From the NCBI RefSeq assembly GCF_001953975.1, contig NZ_MBEJ01000069.1:1-64000 (forward strand): a stretch of DNA of 64,000 nt, read 5' to 3'. Both the position numbers and the translations under genes were made by a program. This document shows positions 29,880 through 38,501 of this stretch, one piece after another (positions within the stretch are counted from its first letter, which is position 1; each line of letters opens with the position of its first letter). Source of the stretch: Mycobacterium sp. NS-7484 (GTDB lineage: Bacteria > Actinomycetota > Actinomycetes > Mycobacteriales > Mycobacteriaceae). The notes under the pieces are model-generated. The model saw only the letters and a program-made list of their open reading frames with translations. It had not been told where the DNA came from and searched no databases.

Positions 29880-30031
29880 CCCCACCCCTTCCGGACCGTT
29901 GCCCGGGCGAACGCGAATCATGTTGCCGCGTCGATGATTCGGTCCGGCCGGGCGCGCTCGCACCCGCGCCGAGATGCCCACCCGGACAACGAGTTGCGTG
30001 CGATTTGCACACCACGACCCGCTGCCGGTCC

Positions 30032-30037
30032 TACGCT
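30032..30037 (+). promoter_or_regulatory. Candidate -10 element (TACGCT), leaderless spacing
   Basis: TACGCT is followed by seven bases and then the ATG at 30045. Confidence 0.5.
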
Positions 30038-30044
30038 TGAGTAC

Positions 30045-32519
30045 ATGTCCGGCCCGCCCCCGAGGTCGAGGTCTACAGTTGCCAAGCTGGCAATGCACTG
30101 TGTGCTGGCCGGATTGCTCGCGGCCACACTGATGTTCCCGATCGTCGGCGGGATCGGGGTCATGTCGGCGCGGCTGTCCGACACGGTGGCACAGGATTCG
30201 GCAGAGGTGCTCAAGGGCGATGCGCCGATCGTCACGACCATGGTCGACGCCTCGGGCGCCCCGATCGCCTGGCTCTACGAACAGCGACGATGGGTGGTAC
30301 CCAGCGATCGGATCGCCGACACCATGAAACTGGCGATCGTCTCGGTCGAGGACAAACGTTTCGCCGAGCACAACGGTGTGGACGTGCAGGGGACCCTCAA
30401 CGGGCTCATCGGCTATCTGCGCGGCATCGATCAGGTTCGCGGTGGGTCGACCATCGAGCAGCAGTACGTCAAGAACTACAACCTGTTGGTGAAGGCGAAG
30501 TCTGATGCCGAGCGCCGGGCCGCGGTGGAAGTCAGCCCCGCACGCAAACTGCGTGAGATCCGGATTGCGCTGGCGATGGACAAAACGCTGCCCAAGAGCG
30601 AGATCCTGGCCCGGTACCTGAATCTGGTGTCGTTCGGCAACGGCGCATTCGGCGTTCAGGACGCGGCGCGCACCTACTTCGGCGTCGACGCCGCAGATCT
30701 CACCTGGCCGCAGGCGGCCCTGCTCGCCGGCGTCGTGCGGTCCACCACCACACTGAACCCCTACACGAACCCCGACGGCGCCCTGGCGCGACGAAACGTG
30801 GTGCTCGACACCTTGATCGACTATCTGCCCGACCGCGCCGAGGAGCTGCGCGCCGCCAAGGCTGCACCATTGGGCGTTCTCCCCCAAGCCGATCCGCTGC
30901 CCCAAGGGTGCATCGCCGCGGGTGATCGCGCGTTCTTCTGCGAATACGTGCTGCAGTACCTGGCGCGGGCCGGCCTCACCATGGAGGACGTCGCCCGCAA
31001 CGGCTATCTCATCCGCACCACACTGGATCCCACGGTGCAGGACAGTGTCAAGACGGCGATCGAGAAGTATGCCGACCCCGACAGCGACGGTGTGGCAAGC
31101 GTGATGAGCGTGATCACCCCGGGCAAGGACACGCATCACGTGGTCGCGATGGCCGACAGCCGGCGGTACGGGCTCAACCTCGACAACAACGAGACGGTGC
31201 AGCCACAACCGTTCTCGCTGGCCGGTGACGGCGCCGGTTCCATCTTCAAGATCTTCACCACGGCCGCCGCCCTCGACATGGGGATGGGGATCAACACCCA
31301 ACTCACCGTCCCTGGCATGTTCATCGGCAAAGGGTTGGGCAGCAGCGATACGCCGGGCTGCCCGAAGGAGACCTGGTGTGTGCGCAACGCGCACGGCTTC
31401 CCCGGTTCGTTGAATGTCACCGACGCCTTGGCTCAATCACCCAATACCGCGTTCGCCAAACTGATCTCGCAGATCGGTGTGCCACGGGCGGTGGACATGG
31501 CGGTCCGGTTGGGGTTGAGGTCCTACGCCGAGCCGGGCAGCGCTCGTGCCTACCACCCCGATTCCGACGAGAGCATCGCGGATTACGTCAAGCGCCAGAA
31601 CATCGGATCGTTCACGCTCGGCCCGCTCGAGCTCAATGCTCTCGAACTCGCCAACGTGGGGGCGACGCTCGCATCGGGTGGCACATGGTGCCCACCAAGC
31701 CCGATCGACAAGATCTTCGACCGCAACGGCCGCGAAGTGAGCGTGGAAACGCTGCCTTGCGACCAGGCCGTGCCCGAGGGGCTGGCCAACACGTTGGCCA
31801 ACGCGCTGGGCAAGGACCATTCGAACGGAACCGCTGCCGGGGCAGCCAGTTCCGTCGGCTGGTCACTGCCGATGTCGGGCAAGACCGGTACCACCGAAGC
31901 CCACCGATCGTCGGCGTTCCTCGGCTTCACCAACCGGTACGCCGCCGCGAACTACATCTTCGACGATTCCTCGTCACCGTCCGGACTGTGCTCATACCCG
32001 TTACGCACATGCGGCGAGGGCGACCTATACGGCGGGACGGAGCCGGCGCTGACGTGGTACGCGGCAATGAGTCCCATCGCAGAGCACTTCGGCCCCGTCG
32101 CCATGCCGCCCACCGACCCGCGTTACGTCGAGGGCGGTCCAGGAAGCCACGTACCCAGTGTCACCGGCCTGAAGTTCGACGAGGCACGTAAACGCGTGCA
32201 GGACGCCGGTTTCCAGGTGGCCGACAAACCCACGCCGGTCAACAACTCGGCGTCGAAAGGGACGGTGGTCGGAACCACCCCGAGCGGCAAGACGATTCCC
32301 GGATCGATCGTCACGATCAACACCAGTACCGGGTATGTGCCTCCGCCGGTCTACATTCCGCCTCCGGCGGCTCCCCCGCCCCCACCTGGCGCACCACCAC
32401 CGCCGGCCGAAAACGTCATCCTGATCCCGGGACTGCCGCCGATCACGCTGCCCGCCCCGGCACCCCCACCTCTACCGGCACCGCCGCCTCCACCTCCGCC
32501 CGGCGCACCTGCCTTCTGA
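30045..32519 (+). CDS. Bifunctional class A penicillin-binding protein with PASTA domain (PonA2/PonA3 type)
   Basis: An 824-residue peptidoglycan synthase. After one N-terminal helix, the glycosyltransferase (GT51) shows SVEDKRFAEH, GGSTIEQQYVKNY, RKLREIRIAL and RYLNLVSFGN. The transpeptidase has the serine in GSIFK (near residue 400), SPNTAF and SGKTGTT (near 610). One PASTA domain (about 701-766) precedes a proline-rich tail. It is highly similar to M. tuberculosis PonA2, but the neighbours (no whiB4) differ from the ponA2 locus. It is therefore probably the paralogue called ponA3 in fast growers. Confidence 0.85.
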   Translation: MSGPPPRSRSTVAKLAMHCVLAGLLAATLMFPIVGGIGVMSARLSDTVAQDSAEVLKGDAPIVTTMVDASGAPIAWLYEQRRWVVPSDRIADTMKLAIVSVEDKRFAEHNGVDVQGTLNGLIGYLRGIDQVRGGSTIEQQYVKNYNLLVKAKSDAERRAAVEVSPARKLREIRIALAMDKTLPKSEILARYLNLVSFGNGAFGVQDAARTYFGVDAADLTWPQAALLAGVVRSTTTLNPYTNPDGALARRNVVLDTLIDYLPDRAEELRAAKAAPLGVLPQADPLPQGCIAAGDRAFFCEYVLQYLARAGLTMEDVARNGYLIRTTLDPTVQDSVKTAIEKYADPDSDGVASVMSVITPGKDTHHVVAMADSRRYGLNLDNNETVQPQPFSLAGDGAGSIFKIFTTAAALDMGMGINTQLTVPGMFIGKGLGSSDTPGCPKETWCVRNAHGFPGSLNVTDALAQSPNTAFAKLISQIGVPRAVDMAVRLGLRSYAEPGSARAYHPDSDESIADYVKRQNIGSFTLGPLELNALELANVGATLASGGTWCPPSPIDKIFDRNGREVSVETLPCDQAVPEGLANTLANALGKDHSNGTAAGAASSVGWSLPMSGKTGTTEAHRSSAFLGFTNRYAAANYIFDDSSSPSGLCSYPLRTCGEGDLYGGTEPALTWYAAMSPIAEHFGPVAMPPTDPRYVEGGPGSHVPSVTGLKFDEARKRVQDAGFQVADKPTPVNNSASKGTVVGTTPSGKTIPGSIVTINTSTGYVPPPVYIPPPAAPPPPPGAPPPPAENVILIPGLPPITLPAPAPPPLPAPPPPPPPGAPAF

Positions 32520-32601
32520 AGATCGTGGTTTGAGTATCGACGGATGTGGCAATTACTGGTGGCGACAAACCCATACTGTTCCTACGTCGATCGGAATGAC
32601 A

Positions 32602-32757
32602 ATGATCGTGCTCGGCATCATCCTTCTGTTGATCGGCTATTTCGCCGGTATCTCGATCCTTTATACGATCGGCGGAATACTCGTGGTGATCGGCATCATC
32701 CTGTGGATTCTCGGAGCCGTCGGTCGTCCCGTGGGCGGGCGAAAAGTTTGGTTCTGA
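32602..32757 (+). CDS. Small two-helix membrane protein (DUF6131-like)
   Basis: A 51-residue protein made almost wholly of two hydrophobic helices (IVLGIILLLIGYFAGI and IGGILVVIGIILWILG) with a short basic tail GRPVGGRKVWF. It matches a widespread mycobacterial small membrane protein family. ATG 32602 is preferred; ATG 32596 is two codons earlier. It lies 82 bp after the PBP gene in the same orientation. Function unknown. Confidence 0.65.
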   Translation: MIVLGIILLLIGYFAGISILYTIGGILVVIGIILWILGAVGRPVGGRKVWF

Positions 32758-32794
32758 CCACGGCGGAAGGTGTATAGCGCCTTACACTTTCCGC

Positions 32795-33508
32795 CTACGG
32801 CCGTTGCGGTGGAGCGTCAACCCGTGCGGAAATCTGTTGAGCAATCTTGACAGCAGAGTCCGCGGGGTTGGCGCTACACGTATTGACGTCGACCACCACA
32901 TTGTTGTTCGCGGTCAACGCGCGGCCACATGCCCAGCCACCTTCCTTCGCGTTTGACTGCGTGGCGACCGTGCTCAGCACACCGTTCTCGTCGGTGATGG
33001 GATCGGCATCCCACAGCGAGCCGGTTTGCGTGTGGGTGTAGTGCTTACACGCCGGCCACTGCTTGGCCGAGGAGTCATAGAACGCCTTGGCTTGGTCGGC
33101 GTTGGCGAACAACACCACCGCCTGGTGGGCGTAATGCGCCGAGGTTTCGGGGTCCCGCAGCGTCACCTCCCGCATGTCGGTGAACCCGCTGTCGGCGTAG
33201 GTCAGCGCCTGCGCCGCACCGTCAACGGCGAGGCACTCGCGCGGCTCCATCGTCGAACTGTCATCCGACATTTCGGAACCGGTGGACGCCACCGTCATTC
33301 CATGTGCCGCCATCGCCGCGTCGATCTGTTCGGGTGACAGCAACAACCGGGGCAATATTTTCTGGGTGAGCGGTACCGGCGCAAACGATGTGATCATCGG
33401 TTTGTTGTTGGTCGTCGTCTCGGCCGTTTGTTCTTCGGTTTTCCCGCCGCAGCCCGCGGCCAGGACGCAAGTGGCGGCAACGGCGATCGTGGTTGTCACA
33501 AAGCGCAT
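32795..33508 (-). CDS. Lipoprotein with PknH-like extracellular sensor domain
   Basis: A 237-residue precursor. The lipobox VLAAGCGG (cysteine near 20) is followed by a Thr/Asn linker and a sensor domain of the PknH-like extracellular type (lipoproteins such as LppH/LpqQ). The domain begins LLLSPEQIDAAM and has the conserved cysteines in EPRECL, PACKHY, GWACGR and NTCS, which form two disulfides in PknH. ATG 33508 has a GGGGGAG ribosome site. It is divergent from the toxin-antitoxin cluster and probably marks the edge of the core genome. Confidence 0.8.
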   Translation of the reverse strand: MRFVTTTIAVAATCVLAAGCGGKTEEQTAETTTNNKPMITSFAPVPLTQKILPRLLLSPEQIDAAMAAHGMTVASTGSEMSDDSSTMEPRECLAVDGAAQALTYADSGFTDMREVTLRDPETSAHYAHQAVVLFANADQAKAFYDSSAKQWPACKHYTHTQTGSLWDADPITDENGVLSTVATQSNAKEGGWACGRALTANNNVVVDVNTCSANPADSAVKIAQQISARVDAPPQRP

Positions 33509-33807
33509 TCGAAACTCCCCCTTGGACGCATGGTGGCCAATTCCAGGGAAACAACGAAGTCACATTCGGCGCAGAACATCTGTGGTACTGGGTGAAGTAT
33601 TTTCGCAAACGTTACCGAAACACCATCAGCCAGGACAGGGCTGTGCGCCCTGAGCGCTCCACGACGGGTTTGCCTCCGCCCTTTCCGCAGCGCCCTGCCG
33701 GATCGAGCGTCCTAGGAGTACGTGATCCGGCGACGGCGATTGCGGAAGCTCGCAACTACGCATTTCGTAGGTTATTAGCCTATGATATGCATACTCAAGG
33801 AGGGGCT

Positions 33808-34461
33808 ATGGCGCAAAAGCACACTACGGCGGTCCCTCCGAGCTTGGCCGCATATCCTCTCAGCACCTTCCGCACGGCGCAGGCGAAACAGGCGTACGCC
33901 CATCCCGCTGCTGAAGTGGCGCGCCTCCACGAACGCGGCCTGTTGCACCGATTAACCCACGGGTACTACGTCGTGGTACCGCGGGACATGGTGGGGCGCA
34001 ACTGGATGCCAGGACTGGAAACCGCGGCGGCAGGCATCGCTTCCGCGATCTACGGGCCGGAGGACATCGTCGTCATGGGGGTCAGCGCCGCCCGGCTGCA
34101 CGGAGCCATTCCGCGCACACTGGCCACCGCGACCGTCGCCGTTCCTGAGCAGCACCGCCGCATCGAATTATCTGACCGCCCTGCGGTCGTCCGGTTCGTC
34201 AAACGCAACACAAGAGGATTGGACGCCGAACGTCTCGACACTGAGCTCGGCCCGACGCTGGTGACCACGCCCGAACAGACAACTCTAGATTTGGCCCATC
34301 GACCGTCCCTGGGGGACAACGAAACCGACGTGCTGGCCGCCATCGCTGCCCTCCACGCGCACAGCGACAGGCGCCGCCTCGGGCGGCTCGCAGTCGAACA
34401 ACGTCGAGTAGCTTCCCTACGCCGCGCGGAGGATTGGGCTGAAACTCATGACCGGGCCTGA
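33808..34461 (+). CDS. AbiEi-type (type IV) antitoxin, orphan
   Basis: A 217-residue protein of the AbiEi antitoxin / transcriptional regulator family. An N-terminal winged-helix DNA-binding region (about 20-60, with LHERGLLHRLTHGYYVV) is followed by the family C-terminal domain (VMGVSAARLHGAIPR; TTPEQTTLDLA). ATG 33808 follows a strong AAGGAGG. Upstream, short inverted repeats (TAGG at 33768 with CCTA at 33779) could be an autoregulatory operator. A toxin should follow, but only a short overlapping start remains at 34448. Confidence 0.75.
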   Translation: MAQKHTTAVPPSLAAYPLSTFRTAQAKQAYAHPAAEVARLHERGLLHRLTHGYYVVVPRDMVGRNWMPGLETAAAGIASAIYGPEDIVVMGVSAARLHGAIPRTLATATVAVPEQHRRIELSDRPAVVRFVKRNTRGLDAERLDTELGPTLVTTPEQTTLDLAHRPSLGDNETDVLAAIAALHAHSDRRRLGRLAVEQRRVASLRRAEDWAETHDRA

Positions 34462-34498
34462 TGAACTCAACTCCGTGGCAACTCGATTCGGTGTCGCC
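34448..34498 (+). pseudogene. Possible 5' remnant of an AbiEii toxin gene
   Basis: An ATG inside the antitoxin 3' end opens about 17 codons (ELNSVATRFGVA) that look like the N-terminus of actinobacterial AbiEii nucleotidyltransferases. The reading then continues into unrelated sequence and the next promoter. The overlap geometry is the one expected for antitoxin-toxin coupling. The match is short, so this is inference. Confidence 0.35.
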
Positions 34499-34553
34499 AT
34501 GATCTCATTGCCGAGGCCCTTTAGGTCCGTGGATGGTGATACAAAACGTCTAC

Positions 34554-34567
34554 AGATAGCATTATCT
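34554..34567. promoter_or_regulatory. Inverted repeat upstream of second antitoxin, candidate operator
   Basis: AGATA-GCAT-TATCT is a perfect 5-bp inverted repeat in a locally AT-rich stretch 44 bp before the second antitoxin ATG. AbiEi proteins bind inverted repeats in their own promoters, so an autoregulatory operator is plausible. Confidence 0.4.
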
Positions 34568-34610
34568 ATATACGTTCCGTATCATCGGTTGGGCAGAAGA
34601 GGAGATATCA

Positions 34611-35168
34611 ATGGATGCCCTGACGCCGAGCACGGCCGATCGGGCCGGCCTATCACGCGTCGGGCTCTACCGCGCAGCCCGCGCCGGTCAGTTCGACCGC
34701 ATCGCCCGCGGCATCTACCTGCCCACCGAAGCGTCGGCGGCCGATTGGGATCAGCTCGAAGCCGCCATCAAGCGACCCGATGCCACCATCTGCCTTATCT
34801 CAGCACTTGCCCACCATGACCTCACCGACACGATCCCCGCTGCGCTGGACATTGCGATTCCCCGAGGATCACGGACACCGGCCAGCACCGGCGCTATCGC
34901 GTGGCATCACTTCGACCAAGCCACCTTCCAAGTCGGACGCGAGCAGACCACGATCCCGGGTTCAGCCCAGACAATCGGGATCTACTCCCCCGAACGGTCG
35001 ATTGCCGACGCGTTTCGGCTACGCGGCGATGTCGGCTACGAACTGGCCCGTGACGCACTGCGGGAGTGGCTCCGTCGCGGCGGCAAACCGGCTCGGTTGA
35101 TCGACATCGCCTGCCGGCTCCCCCGGGCGAAATCCCCAGTCATGCAAGCGTTGGACATCCTGGGATGA
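34611..35168 (+). CDS. AbiEi-type antitoxin / transcriptional regulator
   Basis: A 185-residue type IV antitoxin. It has an N-terminal winged helix (GLSRVGLYRAARAGQFDRIA, RGIYLP) and a C-terminal domain that ends with the conserved ERSIADAFR and ALREWLRRGG segments. AbiEi represses its own promoter and neutralises AbiEii without binding it. The ribosome site AGAGGAG precedes ATG 34611. The stop overlaps the toxin ATG (ATGA), giving strict coupling. Confidence 0.82.
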   Translation: MDALTPSTADRAGLSRVGLYRAARAGQFDRIARGIYLPTEASAADWDQLEAAIKRPDATICLISALAHHDLTDTIPAALDIAIPRGSRTPASTGAIAWHHFDQATFQVGREQTTIPGSAQTIGIYSPERSIADAFRLRGDVGYELARDALREWLRRGGKPARLIDIACRLPRAKSPVMQALDILG

Positions 35169-36016
35169 GTTCCGGCGACGAAGTATTCCGCCGCATCCAG
35201 TCCGCGGCCCGGTCCGCAGCGACGAAGAACGGAACCGCCGCGCCGACACAGGAGTACCTAGTACGGCACACGCTTGAATCGTTCCTCGACCGACTCACCC
35301 TCACTTCCCACGCCGGCGAATTTGTACTCAAGGGCGGAATCCTGCTAGCCGCCTACGGGGTAAGACGCCCGACGAAAGACACCGACTCCAACGCCATCAG
35401 CACCGACGTCACTCCCGAACATCTCGACCGAGTGGTCCGTGACATTGCCGCGATCGAGGTCGCCGATGGCGTGATGTTCGACGTGGACACGATCACCGTG
35501 CAGGAGATCCGGAAGCAGGCCGACTACCCAGCCCTGCGCATGCGAGTCGCGGTGTCGATCGGACCATGGAAGGGCAACGCAGCCTGGGATGTATCCACCG
35601 GAGACCCCATCGTTCCGCCGCCCCGACAGGTAACCATCGACCGAATCCTTGGCGAGCCGATCACGCTGCTCGGCTACGCGCCCGAAACGACCATCGCCGA
35701 AAAGGGCGTCACCATACTCGAACGCGGCATCACCAGCACCCGCTGGCGCGACTACGTTGACATCGTTGCGCTCGCCCGAGCCGGAATCAACCCCGCCGAG
35801 CTCCTCCGGGCAGCCCGGGCCGTCGCCAGACACCGCGGCGTCAATCTCGAAGCCGTCGGACCACACCTCGCGGGCTACGGCGCAGTAGCACAAGCGAAAT
35901 GGGCCGCATGGCGACGCAAGGAACATCTCGAAACCGCCTGCGAAGAGATCCTCGACAACCAGCTCGCCTTGGTTGCAGCATGCCTCGACGCCGTCTTCGT
36001 TCTCGGCCCTGACTAG
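35165..36016 (+). CDS. AbiEii-type nucleotidyltransferase toxin
   Basis: A 283-residue DNA-polymerase-beta-fold nucleotidyltransferase. Motif I is FVLKGGILL (K56-G-G) with the metal aspartates in KDTDS (72-74). Motif III is TIAEKGVTILERG with R193 and D196/D199 of WRDYVD. Homologues (AbiEii, MenT of M. tuberculosis) add nucleotides to tRNA 3' ends and stop growth, often as phage abortive infection. All key residues are present, so it should be active. It starts in the antitoxin stop codon. Confidence 0.85.
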   Translation: MSSGDEVFRRIQSAARSAATKNGTAAPTQEYLVRHTLESFLDRLTLTSHAGEFVLKGGILLAAYGVRRPTKDTDSNAISTDVTPEHLDRVVRDIAAIEVADGVMFDVDTITVQEIRKQADYPALRMRVAVSIGPWKGNAAWDVSTGDPIVPPPRQVTIDRILGEPITLLGYAPETTIAEKGVTILERGITSTRWRDYVDIVALARAGINPAELLRAARAVARHRGVNLEAVGPHLAGYGAVAQAKWAAWRRKEHLETACEEILDNQLALVAACLDAVFVLGPD

Positions 36017-36070
36017 CCAGAGGCTTGCGATCGATGAGAAAGAACCGACTCATGATCAGTCAGCCTGAAG

Positions 36071-36128
36071 TGGGGCGGCGGGGCTCGAACCCGCGACAAC
36101 CCGACCAATGGAATATAAGTCCCCACGG
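36071..36128 (-). repeat. Degenerate copy of the tRNA-Met 3' half (probable att site)
   Basis: Starting at the base equivalent to the discriminator, this segment repeats the acceptor 3' strand, T arm and part of the anticodon arm of the tRNA-Met at 38502-38575, in the same orientation. A 19-base core is identical. It then has a 9-base insertion and three or more changes, including a lost anticodon (ATAT replaces TTAT). It has no recognisable 5' half. This is the pattern left when an element integrates at a tRNA 3' end. Confidence 0.7.
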
Positions 36129-36150
36129 TCAGCCTTTCTCGACAGCCGCG

Positions 36151-38301
36151 CTACCCGCGAGGGATACCTTCGGCGATCGACCTGATCGAGGCACGCGCGA
36201 AGTCAACGCGGTTGTTAGGTGACGTGTCTTCCTTGTTGACCTGCGAAAGCCAGGGAGCGTCGGGAAAACTTGCCGCAAGGCGAATGGTTGCTTCGTTACT
36301 GAATAATTGGAAAAGCGTATCGCCGTTAAAGGCAAGTTCTGGCGAGACGCCATCTTTGCCTTGCCACTTGTTCACAGTCACCATCGCCGGTACGACGCGG
36401 CTCAAGAGCGAAGCGGAATCTGCATTTAATAGCTTCTCGCCGATGCTATAAAGATTCGCTTTATCGTTAAGAAATGCCACGACAGAAACAACTGTATTTA
36501 GATCTAATCCAGAATCAAGTAGGCCGACCAGATCGGTCGTTAGTCGACGGTAGTAGTAGCTGCCCAACTCCTGAAGCGCAACGCCGCTTTGGTATTCCGT
36601 ATGGCGTCGATCGCGCAATATCCGGACTACGAGGTGAAGAACATCTTTCGGTTCGAGGCTCCCTAGCACATCTGAGGCTCCGAGAACCCCGACGGAAAGG
36701 GCATTGAACACTTCCGCTTCAAGCCAGCGCCAAAGCACCCGCTGCGCCGAATCGAACGCCGGCTCATCCTCGCTAGACTTACGTTTTCGCTCAAACAAAA
36801 AAAGAGCCAGGTTCTTACTCGGCTCCACAAGGTGTCCAGATCTATAGGTCAGGCTCTTTTCGTACGCCAGCGCGGCTCGCTGATTATTCGAACCGTCAAC
36901 AATATCGAGGTATCTCTTGACATTATCGACCGCTTCAGAGCCTTTTATTATAGAGTCAACCGCCGCTTCAATAAGCTGATCCTCGACGTCATCTTCCGCT
37001 ATACCAAAAACGAAATATCGCTGAAAGTACGCGTCATCGGACAGAGCTTTTTTATGCTCCTTAAAGTACATTTTGTTTGATTTGATTCCCGAAAAGAGCC
37101 CACTTAACACTTGCTGTACGAGCGCCGCATCCTCATCGGTATCAACCGAAGATCGAATACGACTGAACCATTCCCTCTGGTCAATTTCAGCCTCTTCTAG
37201 TAGACCCACCCGCTCTTTACCGGTTTGAAGGGAAGTCTTCCACGAAGGAATCCTGTCATAAATGCTATGGAAAAAGACCCGTAAGAAACTAAGAGCTATG
37301 AAGTCGACGATATCTACCTCTTGAAGAGGGAACATCGCTGCATATGCTGACAATTGCTCCCGAAATCGTGCATGCGCCCTTGGCGTTACCAGCGCGTGGC
37401 CGAGTATCTCAGTGTACTCAGACAGGCGATCGGAGTGCGTCGGATTGAGGCGCACTCTGTGGGCCTCAATCAGTTCGATAATCGTTTGCGTCAAGAGTCT
37501 TCGTTGGATTACCCCGGCAATTGGTGGTACCTCAAACGGATATTGGACTATCTTCTCCATAAATTCCGTTGATCGAGACGCCAAATTTTTGCCTCTCAAC
37601 AGGCTGACAACCGTGGCTTGATCGTACGCAATTAGATAATGCACATTCGGGAATCGGCCAAGTAGTCGCACCACCTTGAGTAGGGACAGGAGTTCGTCTG
37701 CATCAAGCCGATCAACATCATCCGCAATCAACAACACTCTTGACCCAAGAGACGCCAGCACTTTGGAAACATCCTCAAACTGTCTGTGCCACGGGGGATT
37801 AGAAAGCTCCAACGCCTTCTCAGCAGCTCCTCCGAGGCCCGCACCCGCATATGGAATCGCCTTCAACAGCGGAGCGCACACAGTCGCGTACTTCCTGAGG
37901 CTTTCCCTGGCCTTTCGCGATTTCTCGTCTTCCCCGTCGAGCAGAGATGCGACGGCAGCAAGGAATTCGAACTGTATCCCAGCAGCCGTGTCCGACGCCC
38001 ACGGTGAAAATACTGCAATTTTCCAGTCATCGCCCAAGCGCTTCCGAACCATATTTATGAGTGACGTCTTCCCGCTCCCCCAAGGACCCACAAGGCCAAA
38101 CACAGTGCTCTTCTGACCAGGCACGCAAGCCTCCATACGGGCAGCGACCATATCCGCGAATCGTTTCCGGTCGAGGACGTCTCCATCATCGGAGTCGAGT
38201 GCGTCATCGGTCCAAAGGGCGTCGACTAGCGGATCGGAACGCTCAACTTCGCCGGCAAGTGTTTCAGTGTTTTGCGAGCGCCGAGACTTCATCCCAAACA
38301 T
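36151..38301 (-). CDS. KAP-family P-loop NTPase
   Basis: A 716-residue KAP NTPase. Walker A GPWGSGKTS (72-80) is followed by VFSPWASD (97-104), a hydrophobic stretch (about 140-165), Walker B LLIADDVDRLD (190-200), the sensor IAYDQ, and KIVQYPFEVPP (250-260). The C-terminal 450 residues are helical with no domain I recognise. KAP proteins include PifA, which blocks T7 phage, and many occur in defence islands. ATG 38301 is chosen for GGGAAGG upstream; an earlier ATG at 38364 lacks one. Base composition is clearly less GC-rich than the neighbours. It is the only gene between the tRNA-Met and its partial copy. Confidence 0.82.
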   Translation of the reverse strand: MFGMKSRRSQNTETLAGEVERSDPLVDALWTDDALDSDDGDVLDRKRFADMVAARMEACVPGQKSTVFGLVGPWGSGKTSLINMVRKRLGDDWKIAVFSPWASDTAAGIQFEFLAAVASLLDGEDEKSRKARESLRKYATVCAPLLKAIPYAGAGLGGAAEKALELSNPPWHRQFEDVSKVLASLGSRVLLIADDVDRLDADELLSLLKVVRLLGRFPNVHYLIAYDQATVVSLLRGKNLASRSTEFMEKIVQYPFEVPPIAGVIQRRLLTQTIIELIEAHRVRLNPTHSDRLSEYTEILGHALVTPRAHARFREQLSAYAAMFPLQEVDIVDFIALSFLRVFFHSIYDRIPSWKTSLQTGKERVGLLEEAEIDQREWFSRIRSSVDTDEDAALVQQVLSGLFSGIKSNKMYFKEHKKALSDDAYFQRYFVFGIAEDDVEDQLIEAAVDSIIKGSEAVDNVKRYLDIVDGSNNQRAALAYEKSLTYRSGHLVEPSKNLALFLFERKRKSSEDEPAFDSAQRVLWRWLEAEVFNALSVGVLGASDVLGSLEPKDVLHLVVRILRDRRHTEYQSGVALQELGSYYYRRLTTDLVGLLDSGLDLNTVVSVVAFLNDKANLYSIGEKLLNADSASLLSRVVPAMVTVNKWQGKDGVSPELAFNGDTLFQLFSNEATIRLAASFPDAPWLSQVNKEDTSPNNRVDFARASIRSIAEGIPRG

Positions 38302-38501
38302 TCGATAGCCTTCCCAGATCAATTGAAGGCTGAAGTTACCCCAAGCGTTTCGCGCCTGGCGCATGGGTGCCGCAATCGCTGTGGCAACGGGTCCGAGGAA
38401 AGACGGCGCTGCTGTGTCGCGTCCTCCCTAATGAAGTCGCTGCTTTCGCGAAGTCTGATGACGGACCGCTGAAATTGGACGTTACTTCCAAAAATTCTCG
38501 G

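Noticed and set aside
29367-31436. 689-codon open frame on the minus strand opposite the PBP gene
   Set aside because: No recognisable motif; the plus strand encodes a complete PBP with all active-site motifs.
33768-33782. TAGG/CCTA inverted repeat as a defined operator of the first antitoxin
   Set aside because: Four-base arms are too short to claim alone; mentioned only within the gene entry.
34448-34819. 123-codon gene overlapping the second antitoxin
   Set aside because: Beyond about 17 codons it is Arg/Pro/Ser-rich shadow of the antitoxin gene at 34611.
36071-36128. A second functional tRNA gene
   Set aside because: No 5' half, a 9-base insertion in the variable region and a damaged anticodon loop.
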